From the NCBI GenBank assembly GCA_016235425.1, contig JACRLC010000016.1, forward strand, positions 106,672 through 170,671: a stretch of 64,000 nucleotides of DNA, read 5' to 3'. Shown here in pieces: positions 53,391-61,774 of the stretch. Under the pieces are notes generated by a model. That model saw only the letters and a list, made by a program, of their open reading frames with translations, was not told the origin of the DNA and made no database searches. Position numbers and translations under genes: made by a program. The first letter of the stretch is position 1; the number at the start of each line of letters is the position of its first letter. The DNA comes from Chloroflexota bacterium (lineage in GTDB: Bacteria; Chloroflexota; Anaerolineae; Anaerolineales; Villigracilaceae).

Positions 53391-54001
53391 TATTCCTCTT
53401 TTTTCCAGTGCATGGCGTGCGGCTGTTCTCCCTCTGCAAACCCGGAAATAATGATCAATGCATTGGCTACGGTATTTCCGGTGTTTCTCCAACGATGCTT
53501 CAATTGCGACGCAAACAACAGACTGTCTCCCGAGGTCAACAGAAAAACCTCGCGCTCCACTTTATATTCCAGTTGTCCCCGCAGGCAAAACACAAACTCA
53601 TGACCCGTGTGCACCATGTCGTGTGGGCCGCTGGATGAACCGCCTTCAAGCGTCAGCAGGAACGGCATCACCCTGCCGATAAAGTTTTCCCCGCCCAATC
53701 CCTCGAACATTCCTCGCGAAAAATTCATGCGCGGCCGCTCATCGGCCTTTAGGAAAATCACCTGCTTCTTATCTGACTCAGGCCCAAAGAAAGCGGTGAT
53801 TGCAACCCCCAGAGCATCCGCCAATTTATAAAGCGTGCTCACCGAGGGCGATGTTTTTCCTCGTTCGATCATTGAAAGGGCGTTTGCAGAAAGGCCACTG
53901 CGAGTGGCGAGCGTGCGCATCGAAATACCGCGCGACTCGCGCAACTCCCGCAAACGCCCGCCTACATCCACCGAAAGAGCTTCCCGTTGATACAAGACCA
54001 T
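53390..54001 (-). CDS. XRE-type regulator with cupin domain
   Basis: 203 residues. The helix-turn-helix (RLRELRESRGISMRTLATRSGLSANALSMIERG) is followed by a cupin (about 115-195: GPHDMVHTGHEFVFCLRGQLEYKV, then GDSLLFASQLKHRWRNTG). Such regulators sense small metabolites. It is divergent from the ArsR gene that begins the sulfur module. Confidence 0.92.
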   Translation of the reverse strand: MVLYQREALSVDVGGRLRELRESRGISMRTLATRSGLSANALSMIERGKTSPSVSTLYKLADALGVAITAFFGPESDKKQVIFLKADERPRMNFSRGMFEGLGGENFIGRVMPFLLTLEGGSSSGPHDMVHTGHEFVFCLRGQLEYKVEREVFLLTSGDSLLFASQLKHRWRNTGNTVANALIIISGFAEGEQPHAMHWKKEE

Positions 54002-54086
54002 TTCTACCTCCTGTCAGGCTAATTTATTTTCAGCGAAATGCAAACTTGTAATTCAGTCAAAACTACTCGGATTATACCCCAGGCTC

Positions 54087-54186
54087 TTGTGACATTAAAC
54101 AAAAATAAATGTGACACACTCCACTATTGTACAAACTGTCACAAAAGTATGATGGGGTTGCAAATATTCGTTTATGCGTATATAGG
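54087..54186. promoter_or_regulatory. Divergent regulatory region: three TTGTGACA-type sites and a promoter
   Basis: TTGTGACA at 54087-54096 and 54110-54117 (TGTGACAC) and, inverted, TGTCACAA at 54137-54144. Then TTGCAA (54158-54163), 17-nt spacer, TATAGG (54181-54186); the ArsR ATG is at 54195, only 8 nt after the -10 box. Confidence 0.5.
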
Positions 54187-54194
54187 CAGGCACA

Positions 54195-54530
54195 ATGGTT
54201 ACTCAATCCCTTCAACAGGAAATTTCCCAACTCGAAGCTGATTTCTGTTTTGCGCTATCCGATCCCACGCGCATCCTTATGCTTTACGCCTTGAACGAAT
54301 CCCCTCGCAACGTCACCGAACTTACAAATGAATTGGGCATACCCCAACCCACTGCGTCCCGGCATCTCAAAGTATTACGTGAGCGCGGGCTCGTTCGGGC
54401 CGTAAAACAAGGCACAACCGTCACATACCACATCGCGGATACGAGACTTATTCAGGCGCTCGATCTCCTGCGCGCAGTCATGCGCGAACGACTCGCCTAT
54501 CGAGCCAGCCTGGTAACTGAAATTGATTAG
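54195..54530 (+). CDS. ArsR-type transcriptional regulator
   Basis: 111 residues. ALSDPTRILMLYALNESPRNVTELTNELGIPQPTASRHLKVL is a complete winged helix of the ArsR family. It has only one Cys (near residue 18), so a classic metal or persulfide pair is not evident. It heads the multihaem/sulfur operon and probably controls it. The promoter geometry suggests a leaderless message. Confidence 0.88.
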   Translation: MVTQSLQQEISQLEADFCFALSDPTRILMLYALNESPRNVTELTNELGIPQPTASRHLKVLRERGLVRAVKQGTTVTYHIADTRLIQALDLLRAVMRERLAYRASLVTEID

Positions 54531-54542
54531 GAGAATGCATTG

Positions 54543-55979
54543 ATGAAGAACCGCTTCCCTTTCTGGACCCTTGGACTGATCGGCATTATTTTGGTGATCC
54601 TGGTCCCGGTCCTTTACTTCCTCCCCCGCGCGGATAAGCCAGCCAACGACCCGTACGCGGGCCTGCCCGAACATCCCGTCCACGTGGATCACAAGGATAT
54701 CGTGCAGGGCGAATTCAAAACGGGACAGGATGTGACGCGCGCCTGCCTTGAATGCCACGAAGACGCCGCGGCCGATCTCATGAAAACCACGCACTGGACG
54801 TGGGAATCAAAAGCCTTCGACGTTCCCTGGCGCGAAGATGACGTGACCATCGGCAAGGTCAACCAGATCAACAACTTCTGCATCGGCACACAGGGCAACG
54901 AGAACAAGTGCATGTCCTGCCATGCCGGTTACGGCTGGGAAGCAGGCAAGGAAACCGCACTCGCGCAAGAGGAAAACGTGGACTGCCTCGCCTGCCACGC
55001 GGATACCAGCGTTTACGGCAAAGGCACGTTCGGCAACCCGGCGGAAGGTGTCGATTTATTGGCGGCCGCTCAATCGGTCCGGGTGCCGACGCGTGAGAAC
55101 TGCGGGAAATGCCACTTCGACGGCGGCGGTGGAAACGGCGTCAAACACGGGGACCTCGACGAGAGTCTGTATTTCCCCTCCGAAAATCTCGACGTTCACA
55201 TGGGCAAGCTGGATTTTCAATGCACCGACTGCCACGTGACGGAGAATCATCAAATCCTTGGCCGCATGCTCGCAGATAACTACACGATTGATCCAACCGA
55301 GCAGGTTTCGTGCGAGCAATGCCACACGAACCAGCAGCACGAAGACGAACGCCTGAACACTCACCTCGCTTCGGTGGCCTGCCAGACCTGCCACATCCCT
55401 GCGTTGGCATTGGAAGACCCGACCAAAGTGTTCTGGGATTGGTCACAGGCCGGGCTGGAAGGCCGCGTGGACGATCACTTCACGTACTTGAAGATCAAGG
55501 GCACGTTTGTGTACGACAAGAACTTCGCGCCCACTTATCTTTGGTTCAACGGGGACAACGAATACCGTTACATCCTCGGCGACAAGATCGATCCGACAAA
55601 ACCCACCTACATCAACAAGCCAGCCGGGAGCATTGAAGATCAGACGGCAAAGATCTTCCCCTTCAAACTTCATATCGCCAAACAGCCCTACGATGCAGCC
55701 AACAACTACCTGCTCCAACCGGTCACGTCCGGTGAGGGCGGCTTCTGGACAACCTTTGATTGGGACAGCGCCTTCAAACTCGCCGCACCCATCACCGGCC
55801 TGGATTACAGCGGGCAATACGGTTTCACTGAAACTTACATGTACTGGCCGACCACCCACATGGTGCAATCCTCCGATAACGCCCTGCAATGCGACGACTG
55901 CCACGGCGAAAACGGCCGCATGGATTGGGAAATGCTTGGCTACTCCGGCGACCCGATTGAATGGGGCGGGAGAAAATGA
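54543..55979 (+). CDS. Octaheme c-type cytochrome, tetrathionate-reductase-like
   Basis: 478 residues with one N-terminal membrane anchor and eight haem motifs: CLECH, CMSCH, CLACH, CGKCH, CTDCH, CEQCH, CQTCH and CDDCH. The segment THWTWES, NNFCIG...CMSCHAGYGWEAG matches, from memory, the octaheme tetrathionate-reductase family (Otr), which can reduce tetrathionate, nitrite and hydroxylamine. It should act outside the membrane. The next gene is a multihaem c / b561 fusion that could supply electrons from quinol. Confidence 0.88.
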   Translation: MKNRFPFWTLGLIGIILVILVPVLYFLPRADKPANDPYAGLPEHPVHVDHKDIVQGEFKTGQDVTRACLECHEDAAADLMKTTHWTWESKAFDVPWREDDVTIGKVNQINNFCIGTQGNENKCMSCHAGYGWEAGKETALAQEENVDCLACHADTSVYGKGTFGNPAEGVDLLAAAQSVRVPTRENCGKCHFDGGGGNGVKHGDLDESLYFPSENLDVHMGKLDFQCTDCHVTENHQILGRMLADNYTIDPTEQVSCEQCHTNQQHEDERLNTHLASVACQTCHIPALALEDPTKVFWDWSQAGLEGRVDDHFTYLKIKGTFVYDKNFAPTYLWFNGDNEYRYILGDKIDPTKPTYINKPAGSIEDQTAKIFPFKLHIAKQPYDAANNYLLQPVTSGEGGFWTTFDWDSAFKLAAPITGLDYSGQYGFTETYMYWPTTHMVQSSDNALQCDDCHGENGRMDWEMLGYSGDPIEWGGRK

Positions 55980-55981
55980 TC

Positions 55982-56030
55982 CGTGCTGAGCGGAGGGACA
56001 GCGCTTTTCTGTCCCGCAGTCGAAGCACAA
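55982..56030. repeat. REP-like hairpin between cytochrome genes
   Basis: GTGCTGAGCGGAGGGACAGC...CTGTCCCGCAGTCGAAGCAC pairs at both ends and within. A GCGCTGAGCGG / AGTCGAAGCGC hairpin of the same family occurs near 60835 and 62203. Confidence 0.55.
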
Positions 56031-56063
56031 AAGGTTTCGTAATCCGTAAGAACGGGAACATCT

Positions 56064-58772
56064 ATGAATAAGACATCCACCAAACTTCTCATCGCGAGTC
56101 TCTTGCTCGTTGCCGTAATGATTGGCCTTGGGACGGTATATGCCAAACCCGAAGCCGCCCCGCAGACACAGGCTTCACCGTTACATCCAACCTTTGCTAT
56201 GCTGGATGCGGACGGTAATAACGTGCTGACCTCAGGCAATCCGGTTTCGACCATGCAGACCTGCGGTCAATGCCACGACACGAACTTCATCCAAGCACAC
56301 GCCTTCCATTCCGATCTTGGCCTGGGCGATTATGCCGCATCCAAAGAGATCAATGCCAGCAACGGCATCTTCGGCGAATGGGACCCGCTCACCTACCGCT
56401 ACCTCTCACAGCCTGGCGATGAGCGGCTCGATCTCTCGACCGCCGAATGGCTCATGCTCAACGGCTATCGTGTCGTCGGTGGCGGACCTGCCGACACCTC
56501 ACGCGACGGCAAACTGCTCACGAACGTCAAGCCGGATGCGGGGAATCCCGAAGCCAGCATTCTGGATCCTGAAACTGGCGAAGCGAAAACCTGGAACTGG
56601 AACGAATCGGGCGTGATGGAAATGAATTGTTTCCTCTGCCATACGGAAAACCCGAATCTTGAAGCCCGCCTCGAAGCAATAAAATCCGGCGACTTTGGAC
56701 TTGCAAACACAGCCACACTTTTCGACAGTGGACTTGCGTTCCAAACCGAAGACGGTTTCCAGTGGAATCAATTTGCTTTCCAGGAAAACGGCGAGATCAA
56801 CGCAAACCGCGTTTTCATTCAAGACCCCACCAACGCCAACTGCGCGGCCTGTCACGGTGAAGTTCACCCCGATGGCGATGTGCCGCTCACGATCAATGCC
56901 TGCGATTTGAACTACCCGCAGACCGCAACGACCGGCCAGGTAATTGCCGCGCAAAAGATTTCCGAATCCGGCGTCAACCTGAGCGGCAAAGACGATTTGG
57001 ATCGTTCATGGGATATTCACGCCGAACGCCAACTTCAATGCACAGATTGTCACTTCGCTCCCAACAATCCCGCACACGCGCTCGAAGCGCAGGACGCCAA
57101 TCCCGATCACCTCATCTACGACCCGCGCAAACTGGAGATCGACGAATATCTCGAAAGGCCCGACCACAACTTTGCGCGCGGCGTGAGCGCACAGTTCAGA
57201 ATCGCGCCCGAACTCAAAAGCACCATGCGCCGCTGCGAATCCTGCCATGACACCAACAAGTCGCATGCAGGCTGGCTTCCTTACAACGATCGTCACATGC
57301 AGGTGATCGCCTGCGAGACTTGCCACGTCCCGCAGATGTACGCGCCCGCCTATTCCAGCGTGGACTGGACCGTAATACGCCTCGATGGCTCCGCCCGCAC
57401 CGAATGCCGCGGCGTCGAAGGCACGAACACCGCCACCGACCTCGTGACCGGCTTCCAGCCTGTGCTGATGCAACGCACCGACCTCGAAGATGGCAAAACG
57501 TTGTTCGCTCCGTATAACCTGATCACTTCCTTCTTCTGGATTTACGAAGACGGGAACGGCAACCTGCGCCCGGTTCGCAAAACGGACCTGGAGGCTGTGT
57601 ACCTCACGAATGGCAACTACGCGCCTGACATGCTCTCTGCCCTTGACGCGGACGGCAATGGCAAACTCTCCGACGCGGAACTGACGCTCGACACCGAAGC
57701 CAAACAGAATCTCATCGCAGGCAAACTCGAAATGCTGGGATTAAACGACATCCGCATCTACGGGCAGGTGCAGCCCTACTCTATCAACCACAACGTTGTG
57801 GATAGCAAATCCGCCACGCGCAACTGTGCGACCTGCCACAACGCCGACTCGCGCGTCACATCCCCGATCCTGCTCGCGGACTCCGCTCCCGTTGGCGTAA
57901 CGCCCGAATTTGTGCCGGATGTCAATGTGACCGCAACGGGAAGCATCGTCAACGAGAACGGCGCGCTGTACTACAACCCCGTCAACGAAAATGACAAGAC
58001 CTACATCTTCGGCCACAACCGCATCTCGTGGATTGACTGGTTCGGCGCGCTGCTCTTCCTCGGCACAGTTGTAAGCGTGGCAGGACACGGCACAATTCGA
58101 TATGTCGTGGCACGCAGGCATGACAAACGCACTGTCGAAACAAAGCCCGTCTATATGTACGAAGTCTACGAACGGTTCTGGCACTGGCTCCAGACCATCG
58201 CCATCGTCATGCTCCTGATGACGGGACTCGTCATCCATCGTCCCGACATGTTCGGCGCCTTCTCCTTCCGCCACATTGTCACCATCCACAACGTGCTGGC
58301 CGCCCTGCTCGCGATCAACGCCTTGATCTCGATCCTCTGGCACCTCATCAGCGGCGAGATCCAGCAATACATCCCGCATCCATACGGTTTCATTGACCAG
58401 ATGATCGCGCAGGCCAAATACTACATCCAGGGAGTCTTCAAGCACGAACCTCATCCATTCCCCAAATCCAAGGAACGAAAATTCAATCCCCTGCAAAAGA
58501 TCACCTACCTCGGCCTGCTGAGCGTCCTGCTCCCCCTGCAGGGAATCACCGGCATGATGATGTGGATGGTTCAGAAGATCCCCTCCATCCAGACCTGGTT
58601 CGGCGGACTACCCTTCCTTGCCCCGATGCACACGCTGATGGCCTGGCTGTTCGCATCCTTCATCGTCGGCCACGTCTATCTCACCACCACCGGCGCGACC
58701 CCGCTCGAAGCGATGCGCGGCATGATTACCGGTTACGAAGAAATCGAAACGCACGAGCCGCAAGCCTCGTGA
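56064..58772 (+). CDS. Multihaem cytochrome c fused to a b561-type membrane domain
   Basis: 902 residues. After a signal peptide, seven CxxCH motifs lie in the exported part: CGQCH, CFLCH, CAACH, CTDCH, CESCH, CETCH and CATCH. An EF-hand-like loop (DADGNGKLSDAE, about 527-538) lies before the last haem region. From about residue 640 the chain turns into a four-helix cytochrome b domain (EVYERFWHWLQTIAIVMLLMTG, HNVLAALLAINALISILWH, APMHTLMAWLFASFIVGHVY) like the FdnI/b561 type. The fusion could move electrons from menaquinol to the octaheme protein or the reverse. Co-transcribed with the octaheme gene (84-nt gap). Confidence 0.9.
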   Translation: MNKTSTKLLIASLLLVAVMIGLGTVYAKPEAAPQTQASPLHPTFAMLDADGNNVLTSGNPVSTMQTCGQCHDTNFIQAHAFHSDLGLGDYAASKEINASNGIFGEWDPLTYRYLSQPGDERLDLSTAEWLMLNGYRVVGGGPADTSRDGKLLTNVKPDAGNPEASILDPETGEAKTWNWNESGVMEMNCFLCHTENPNLEARLEAIKSGDFGLANTATLFDSGLAFQTEDGFQWNQFAFQENGEINANRVFIQDPTNANCAACHGEVHPDGDVPLTINACDLNYPQTATTGQVIAAQKISESGVNLSGKDDLDRSWDIHAERQLQCTDCHFAPNNPAHALEAQDANPDHLIYDPRKLEIDEYLERPDHNFARGVSAQFRIAPELKSTMRRCESCHDTNKSHAGWLPYNDRHMQVIACETCHVPQMYAPAYSSVDWTVIRLDGSARTECRGVEGTNTATDLVTGFQPVLMQRTDLEDGKTLFAPYNLITSFFWIYEDGNGNLRPVRKTDLEAVYLTNGNYAPDMLSALDADGNGKLSDAELTLDTEAKQNLIAGKLEMLGLNDIRIYGQVQPYSINHNVVDSKSATRNCATCHNADSRVTSPILLADSAPVGVTPEFVPDVNVTATGSIVNENGALYYNPVNENDKTYIFGHNRISWIDWFGALLFLGTVVSVAGHGTIRYVVARRHDKRTVETKPVYMYEVYERFWHWLQTIAIVMLLMTGLVIHRPDMFGAFSFRHIVTIHNVLAALLAINALISILWHLISGEIQQYIPHPYGFIDQMIAQAKYYIQGVFKHEPHPFPKSKERKFNPLQKITYLGLLSVLLPLQGITGMMMWMVQKIPSIQTWFGGLPFLAPMHTLMAWLFASFIVGHVYLTTTGATPLEAMRGMITGYEEIETHEPQAS

Positions 58773-58859
58773 AAGAGAAATAATTACACTGGTCGGGCAG
58801 GCCGGAGACCGTCTCGAGACCGCCTGCCCGACCACTCAGTGAAACGAGAAGGAGTATCA

Positions 58860-59405
58860 ATGACTACTCTACCTAAAAAAGGTATTTTCAACCGGCCCGA
58901 AAAACCCTACGTCCATCCGTATTTAGGCGGGGTGGTTCTGGGCATCGTGTTGTTCCTGTCGCTCTTCCTCACCGGCAACGGATTAGGCTCATCGGGAGCC
59001 ACGATCCGCCTTGTCGCTTTCGCGGAAGACCAGGTTGCGCCCTCGCACGTTGACCAGACGCCTTATCTGCTCAAGCTGGCAGGCGGGGACAAAGATCCGC
59101 TGGATGATTGGATCCTCCCGGTCTTCTTCGGCGCGTTGCTCGGCGGCTTCACCTCCGGCTGGGTCTTCGGACGCCTCAAATTTGTAACCACCAAAGGCCC
59201 GAACATCTCGAACCGCACGCGCTGGCTGATGGCATTCCTGGGCGGCACGATCTTCCTTTACGGGGCGCGCATGGCGCGTGGATGTACGTCCGGGCAGGCG
59301 CTTACTGGCGGCGCAACGCTGGCGGCAGGCTCCTGGCTGATCATGTTTGCCATCTTCGCAGGCGCATATGCGCTGGCGTATTTCATCCGCAAGCTCTGGA
59401 ATTGA
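58860..59405 (+). CDS. YeeE/YedE-family transporter subunit (sulfur transport), first half
   Basis: 181 residues from ATG 58860, which follows GAAGGAG. About four to five membrane segments with the family loop RGCTSGQALTGGATLAAGSW containing the conserved Cys. YeeE/YedE proteins bring in thiosulfate or related sulfur compounds. The partner gene (59463) has the second Cys loop, so the two may form a split transporter. Confidence 0.85.
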   Translation: MTTLPKKGIFNRPEKPYVHPYLGGVVLGIVLFLSLFLTGNGLGSSGATIRLVAFAEDQVAPSHVDQTPYLLKLAGGDKDPLDDWILPVFFGALLGGFTSGWVFGRLKFVTTKGPNISNRTRWLMAFLGGTIFLYGARMARGCTSGQALTGGATLAAGSWLIMFAIFAGAYALAYFIRKLWN

Positions 59406-59409
59406 CCCT

Positions 59410-59450
59410 CACCCTCCCTCACCCCGGCCTCTCCCGGCGGGAGAGGGAGT
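59410..59450. repeat. CTCTCCC/GGGAGAG palindrome
   Basis: CCCTCACCCTCCCTCACCCC then GGCCTCTCCCGGCGGGAGAGGGAG. Relative of the longer palindrome at 34151-34193. Confidence 0.55.
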
Positions 59451-59462
59451 AAAGGAGTAACA

Positions 59463-60737
59463 ATGAACTTTCCTCTTGAATCATTCCTCGCCGTCAGCGC
59501 ATCCAACCCGTGGACGTACGTCGTCTTCGGCCTGATCGGTTTCGCTTTCGGTTTTACTCTTGAAATGTCCGGCTTTGGAGACTCAAGGAAGCTGGCCGCG
59601 CAATTCTATTTCACCGAGATGACCGTTCTCAAGGTCATGTTCACCGCCATCGTGGTGACGCTGGTGCTGTTGTTCGGCGCAGTCGGCCTCGGCATTCTCG
59701 ATTTCGGACAGGTCTGGGTCAACCCCACCTATCTCGCCTCCGGTATCCTCGGCGGCCTCATCATGGGCGTGGGATTCATCGTCGGCGGGTTCTGCCCCAC
59801 CACGTCGCTGGCATCCGCATCCACCGGCAAGATTGACGGCATGTTCTTCGTGCTCGGCGGCTTCTTCGGCGCGTTCCTGTTCGGCGAGACTGAACAATAC
59901 TTCACCAACTGGTACAACAACGCCGGATATTTGGGACGCCTCACGCTCGACCAGGTCTTCGGAATTCCCATGGGCGTGGTCGTTTTACTGGTTGTCCTGA
60001 TGGCGCTCTTCATGTTCTGGGGCGCGGAACAACTCGAACGCATCTTCGGCAAGAAAGACCTGAGCAAGGAACCGAAACTACGCATCGCCAGCGCGGCCGC
60101 CTTGTTGGCCGCGGCAGTCTTCGTGGTGGTAATCGGCAGCCCGTCCCTTGAAGACAAGTACAACAAACTGACCTTCCACCGCGAAGTCGAAGGCCTGCAA
60201 GTGACCTACACCGCCGACGACATGCTCGCGAACCGGCTCGTCTTCATCACGCCCGCCGAAGCCTTCAAGTCGAAATACAACCAGGCCATGAAACCCGTCT
60301 ATCTCGACGTGCGCTCCGAAGCGGACTACAACCTCTATCACATCGAAGACGCCGTCAATGTGCCTCTCGACCGCCTGACCGAAGTCATCCCCGTCCTGCT
60401 CTCCGAACCGCCTGCGAACACCGTCTTCATCCTGATGAGCAACGACGAGACCGCCGCCATCGAAGCATGGAAGACTCTCGTCGCATCCAGTGTGCCGAAC
60501 GTGTACATCCTCGAAGGCGGAGTAAACAACTGGATTGCATTCTTCGGCGCGGACGACGAGTCGCTTCAACCCGCCCCTCAAGCTAGCGACGACCAATTGA
60601 AATTTATCTTCCCCGCGGCCTTGGGCGACCGGTACGAATCCTGTTCCCCCAGCCCCATCGAATACGAAAACCTGGAGTTTGTCTCGAAGATCAAACTCGA
60701 ACTGAAACGCGACAAGAGCGGCGGAGGGTGTGGATAG
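59463..60737 (+). CDS. YeeE/YedE transporter with rhodanese-like C-terminal domain
   Basis: 424 residues. The N-terminal half (1-225) has membrane segments and loops GFTLEMSGFGDSRKLAAQFYF and GGFCPTTSLASASTGKIDG. From about residue 260 a rhodanese-like domain begins (VYLDVRSEADYNLYHIEDAVNVPL) but the active loop reads FILMSNDETAA, without the expected Cys, so it is probably not catalytic and may bind or relay sulfur. A short tail ends GGGCG. Part of the operon that begins at 54195. Confidence 0.86.
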   Translation: MNFPLESFLAVSASNPWTYVVFGLIGFAFGFTLEMSGFGDSRKLAAQFYFTEMTVLKVMFTAIVVTLVLLFGAVGLGILDFGQVWVNPTYLASGILGGLIMGVGFIVGGFCPTTSLASASTGKIDGMFFVLGGFFGAFLFGETEQYFTNWYNNAGYLGRLTLDQVFGIPMGVVVLLVVLMALFMFWGAEQLERIFGKKDLSKEPKLRIASAAALLAAAVFVVVIGSPSLEDKYNKLTFHREVEGLQVTYTADDMLANRLVFITPAEAFKSKYNQAMKPVYLDVRSEADYNLYHIEDAVNVPLDRLTEVIPVLLSEPPANTVFILMSNDETAAIEAWKTLVASSVPNVYILEGGVNNWIAFFGADDESLQPAPQASDDQLKFIFPAALGDRYESCSPSPIEYENLEFVSKIKLELKRDKSGGGCG

Positions 60738-60787
60738 GTTAGCTGGGTAGTTTGATAGTTATGTAGTTTGGTAGTTGGGTAGTGAAA

Positions 60788-60816
60788 CGTCCTCGCGAAA
60801 TCAACTCGCGAGGACG
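60788..60816 (+). terminator. Hairpin after the YeeE-rhodanese gene
   Basis: CGTCCTCGCGA / TCGCGAGGACG, 11-bp stem; T-poor tail. The copy at 62156-62186 keeps the stem although loop bases differ. Confidence 0.6.
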
Positions 60817-60862
60817 CTTGTTTGAGGAAACCTTCGCGCTGAGCGGTAGTCGAAGCGCGTTT

Positions 60863-60891
60863 CGATTCATCCCCATGCGTGTGTGGGGAAT
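60863..60891. repeat. Solitary type I-E-like CRISPR repeat
   Basis: GATTCATCCCC...TGTGGGGAAT, almost identical to the repeat at 62231. It is followed at once by a tRNA-like fragment in place of a normal spacer. Confidence 0.65.
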
Positions 60892-60936
60892 TATCTTGCT
60901 TGGGAAGCAAGCGTTCTACCACTGAACTACAACAAG
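60889..60936 (-). pseudogene. Truncated tRNA-Gly(CCC), 5' half
   Basis: On the minus strand from 60936: acceptor CTTGTTG, TA, D-arm GTTC-AGTGGTA-GAAC, anticodon arm CTTGC-TTCCCAA-GCAAG (anticodon CCC), then the variable region. The T-arm with TTCGA and the 3' acceptor half are missing: homology stops where the direct repeat begins. The nearby CCCCA/TGGGG pairing belongs to the CRISPR repeat, not to a T-arm. Confidence 0.75.
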
Positions 60937-60947
60937 GTTATTGATGT

Positions 60948-61652
60948 TTACTCCGGGCTGATATTCGTAACCAGCCATGCTCCCTTGGGTAAACATTCGC
61001 CCGAACCCGGAGTTGTATAGTTTGGTTGTGTAAACCTGAGCCGGAGAAATCGTAATTGCAAATTGGGGTCAGTGAATATATCTGCTGTCCATACAAGATG
61101 ATATGGCTTTTGTGCATCGATTTTATGGAACACAAATTGCTTTGTCGCGGCGTCGTATTCTCCATAAATCTTCATGACCTTTTGCCCCAGGTCCCACACC
61201 TGAACCTGCAATTGGAGACAATATGTACCTATATCTCCGCATAGACTGAAATAGTTCCGCTGCATGTCCAGACTATACCCATTGAGGTTCTTCCAATCCT
61301 GGTTATTGAGCAGATCCGGTGATTCCAGATAAAAATCAATGGATGTTACATTGGGGCCTGCCAAAACAACAACCGGATTACCCGATGCCGCCAGGCCCAA
61401 ATTCTGGTAATTGCCAAGGGTAAAGCCAAAAAATTGACCTGTCGTGGGATGGGTAAACGGCGAAAGTTTTGTCATTGTCTTGTCAGTGGTATCGTACAGT
61501 TGATCCAGTGTCCATCCCTGGGTCGTGCCATCGTTGAACTTAAAAACCCCGCGCCTGAAGAGACGCAACTTCTCTTCCGATATTTTTAGCTCCTGCGCCA
61601 TTGTTGAAACAAGAGTTATCGGCTTATCCCAATCGACCCACTTATCATTCAT
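60948..61652 (-). CDS. Protein of unknown function
   Basis: 234 residues from ATG 61652, which follows AAGGAAGG by 6 nt; an earlier in-frame start would have no ribosome site. No signal peptide or membrane segment is obvious. The N-terminus (NDKWVDWDKPITLVSTMAQEL) is helical and the rest rich in Asn, Leu, Tyr and Gln; I do not recognise a family. The stop lies 11 nt upstream of the tRNA fragment. Lies within the 1.1-kb segment between the direct repeats; perhaps acquired with it. Confidence 0.65.
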   Translation of the reverse strand: MNDKWVDWDKPITLVSTMAQELKISEEKLRLFRRGVFKFNDGTTQGWTLDQLYDTTDKTMTKLSPFTHPTTGQFFGFTLGNYQNLGLAASGNPVVVLAGPNVTSIDFYLESPDLLNNQDWKNLNGYSLDMQRNYFSLCGDIGTYCLQLQVQVWDLGQKVMKIYGEYDAATKQFVFHKIDAQKPYHLVWTADIFTDPNLQLRFLRLRFTQPNYTTPGSGECLPKGAWLVTNISPE

Positions 61653-61688
61653 ATCAACCTTCCTTTCTTTATAACTTGAAACAAAATA

Positions 61689-61712
61689 ACCGCCCACATT
61701 TGCGTGGGCGGT
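61689..61712. repeat. Hairpin ACCGCCCAC / GTGGGCGGT
   Basis: 9-bp perfect stem upstream of the minus-strand unknown gene; may end transcription entering from either side. Confidence 0.55.
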
Positions 61713-61774
61713 TCCAATACGACGGAGTAGTTATGTTTTTAGGTAACCACACGCAGAGACCACGTGGAACTAAA

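Larger units (their letters stand above)
60662..60891. repeat. 230-bp direct repeat, copy 1
   Basis: Closely matches 62030-62259 without gaps (offset 1368); the best 214 bp run 60678-60891. It contains the 3' end of the rhodanese-tail gene, a heptad-type run (60738-60783), a hairpin (60788-60816), a REP-like hairpin and one I-E-type CRISPR repeat. Confidence 0.85.

Noticed and set aside
60860..60936. Intact tRNA-Gly with a T-arm formed by CCCCA/TGGGG
   Set aside because: The loop lacks TTCGA, and no CAACAAG 3' acceptor follows; the hairpin belongs to the CRISPR-like repeat.
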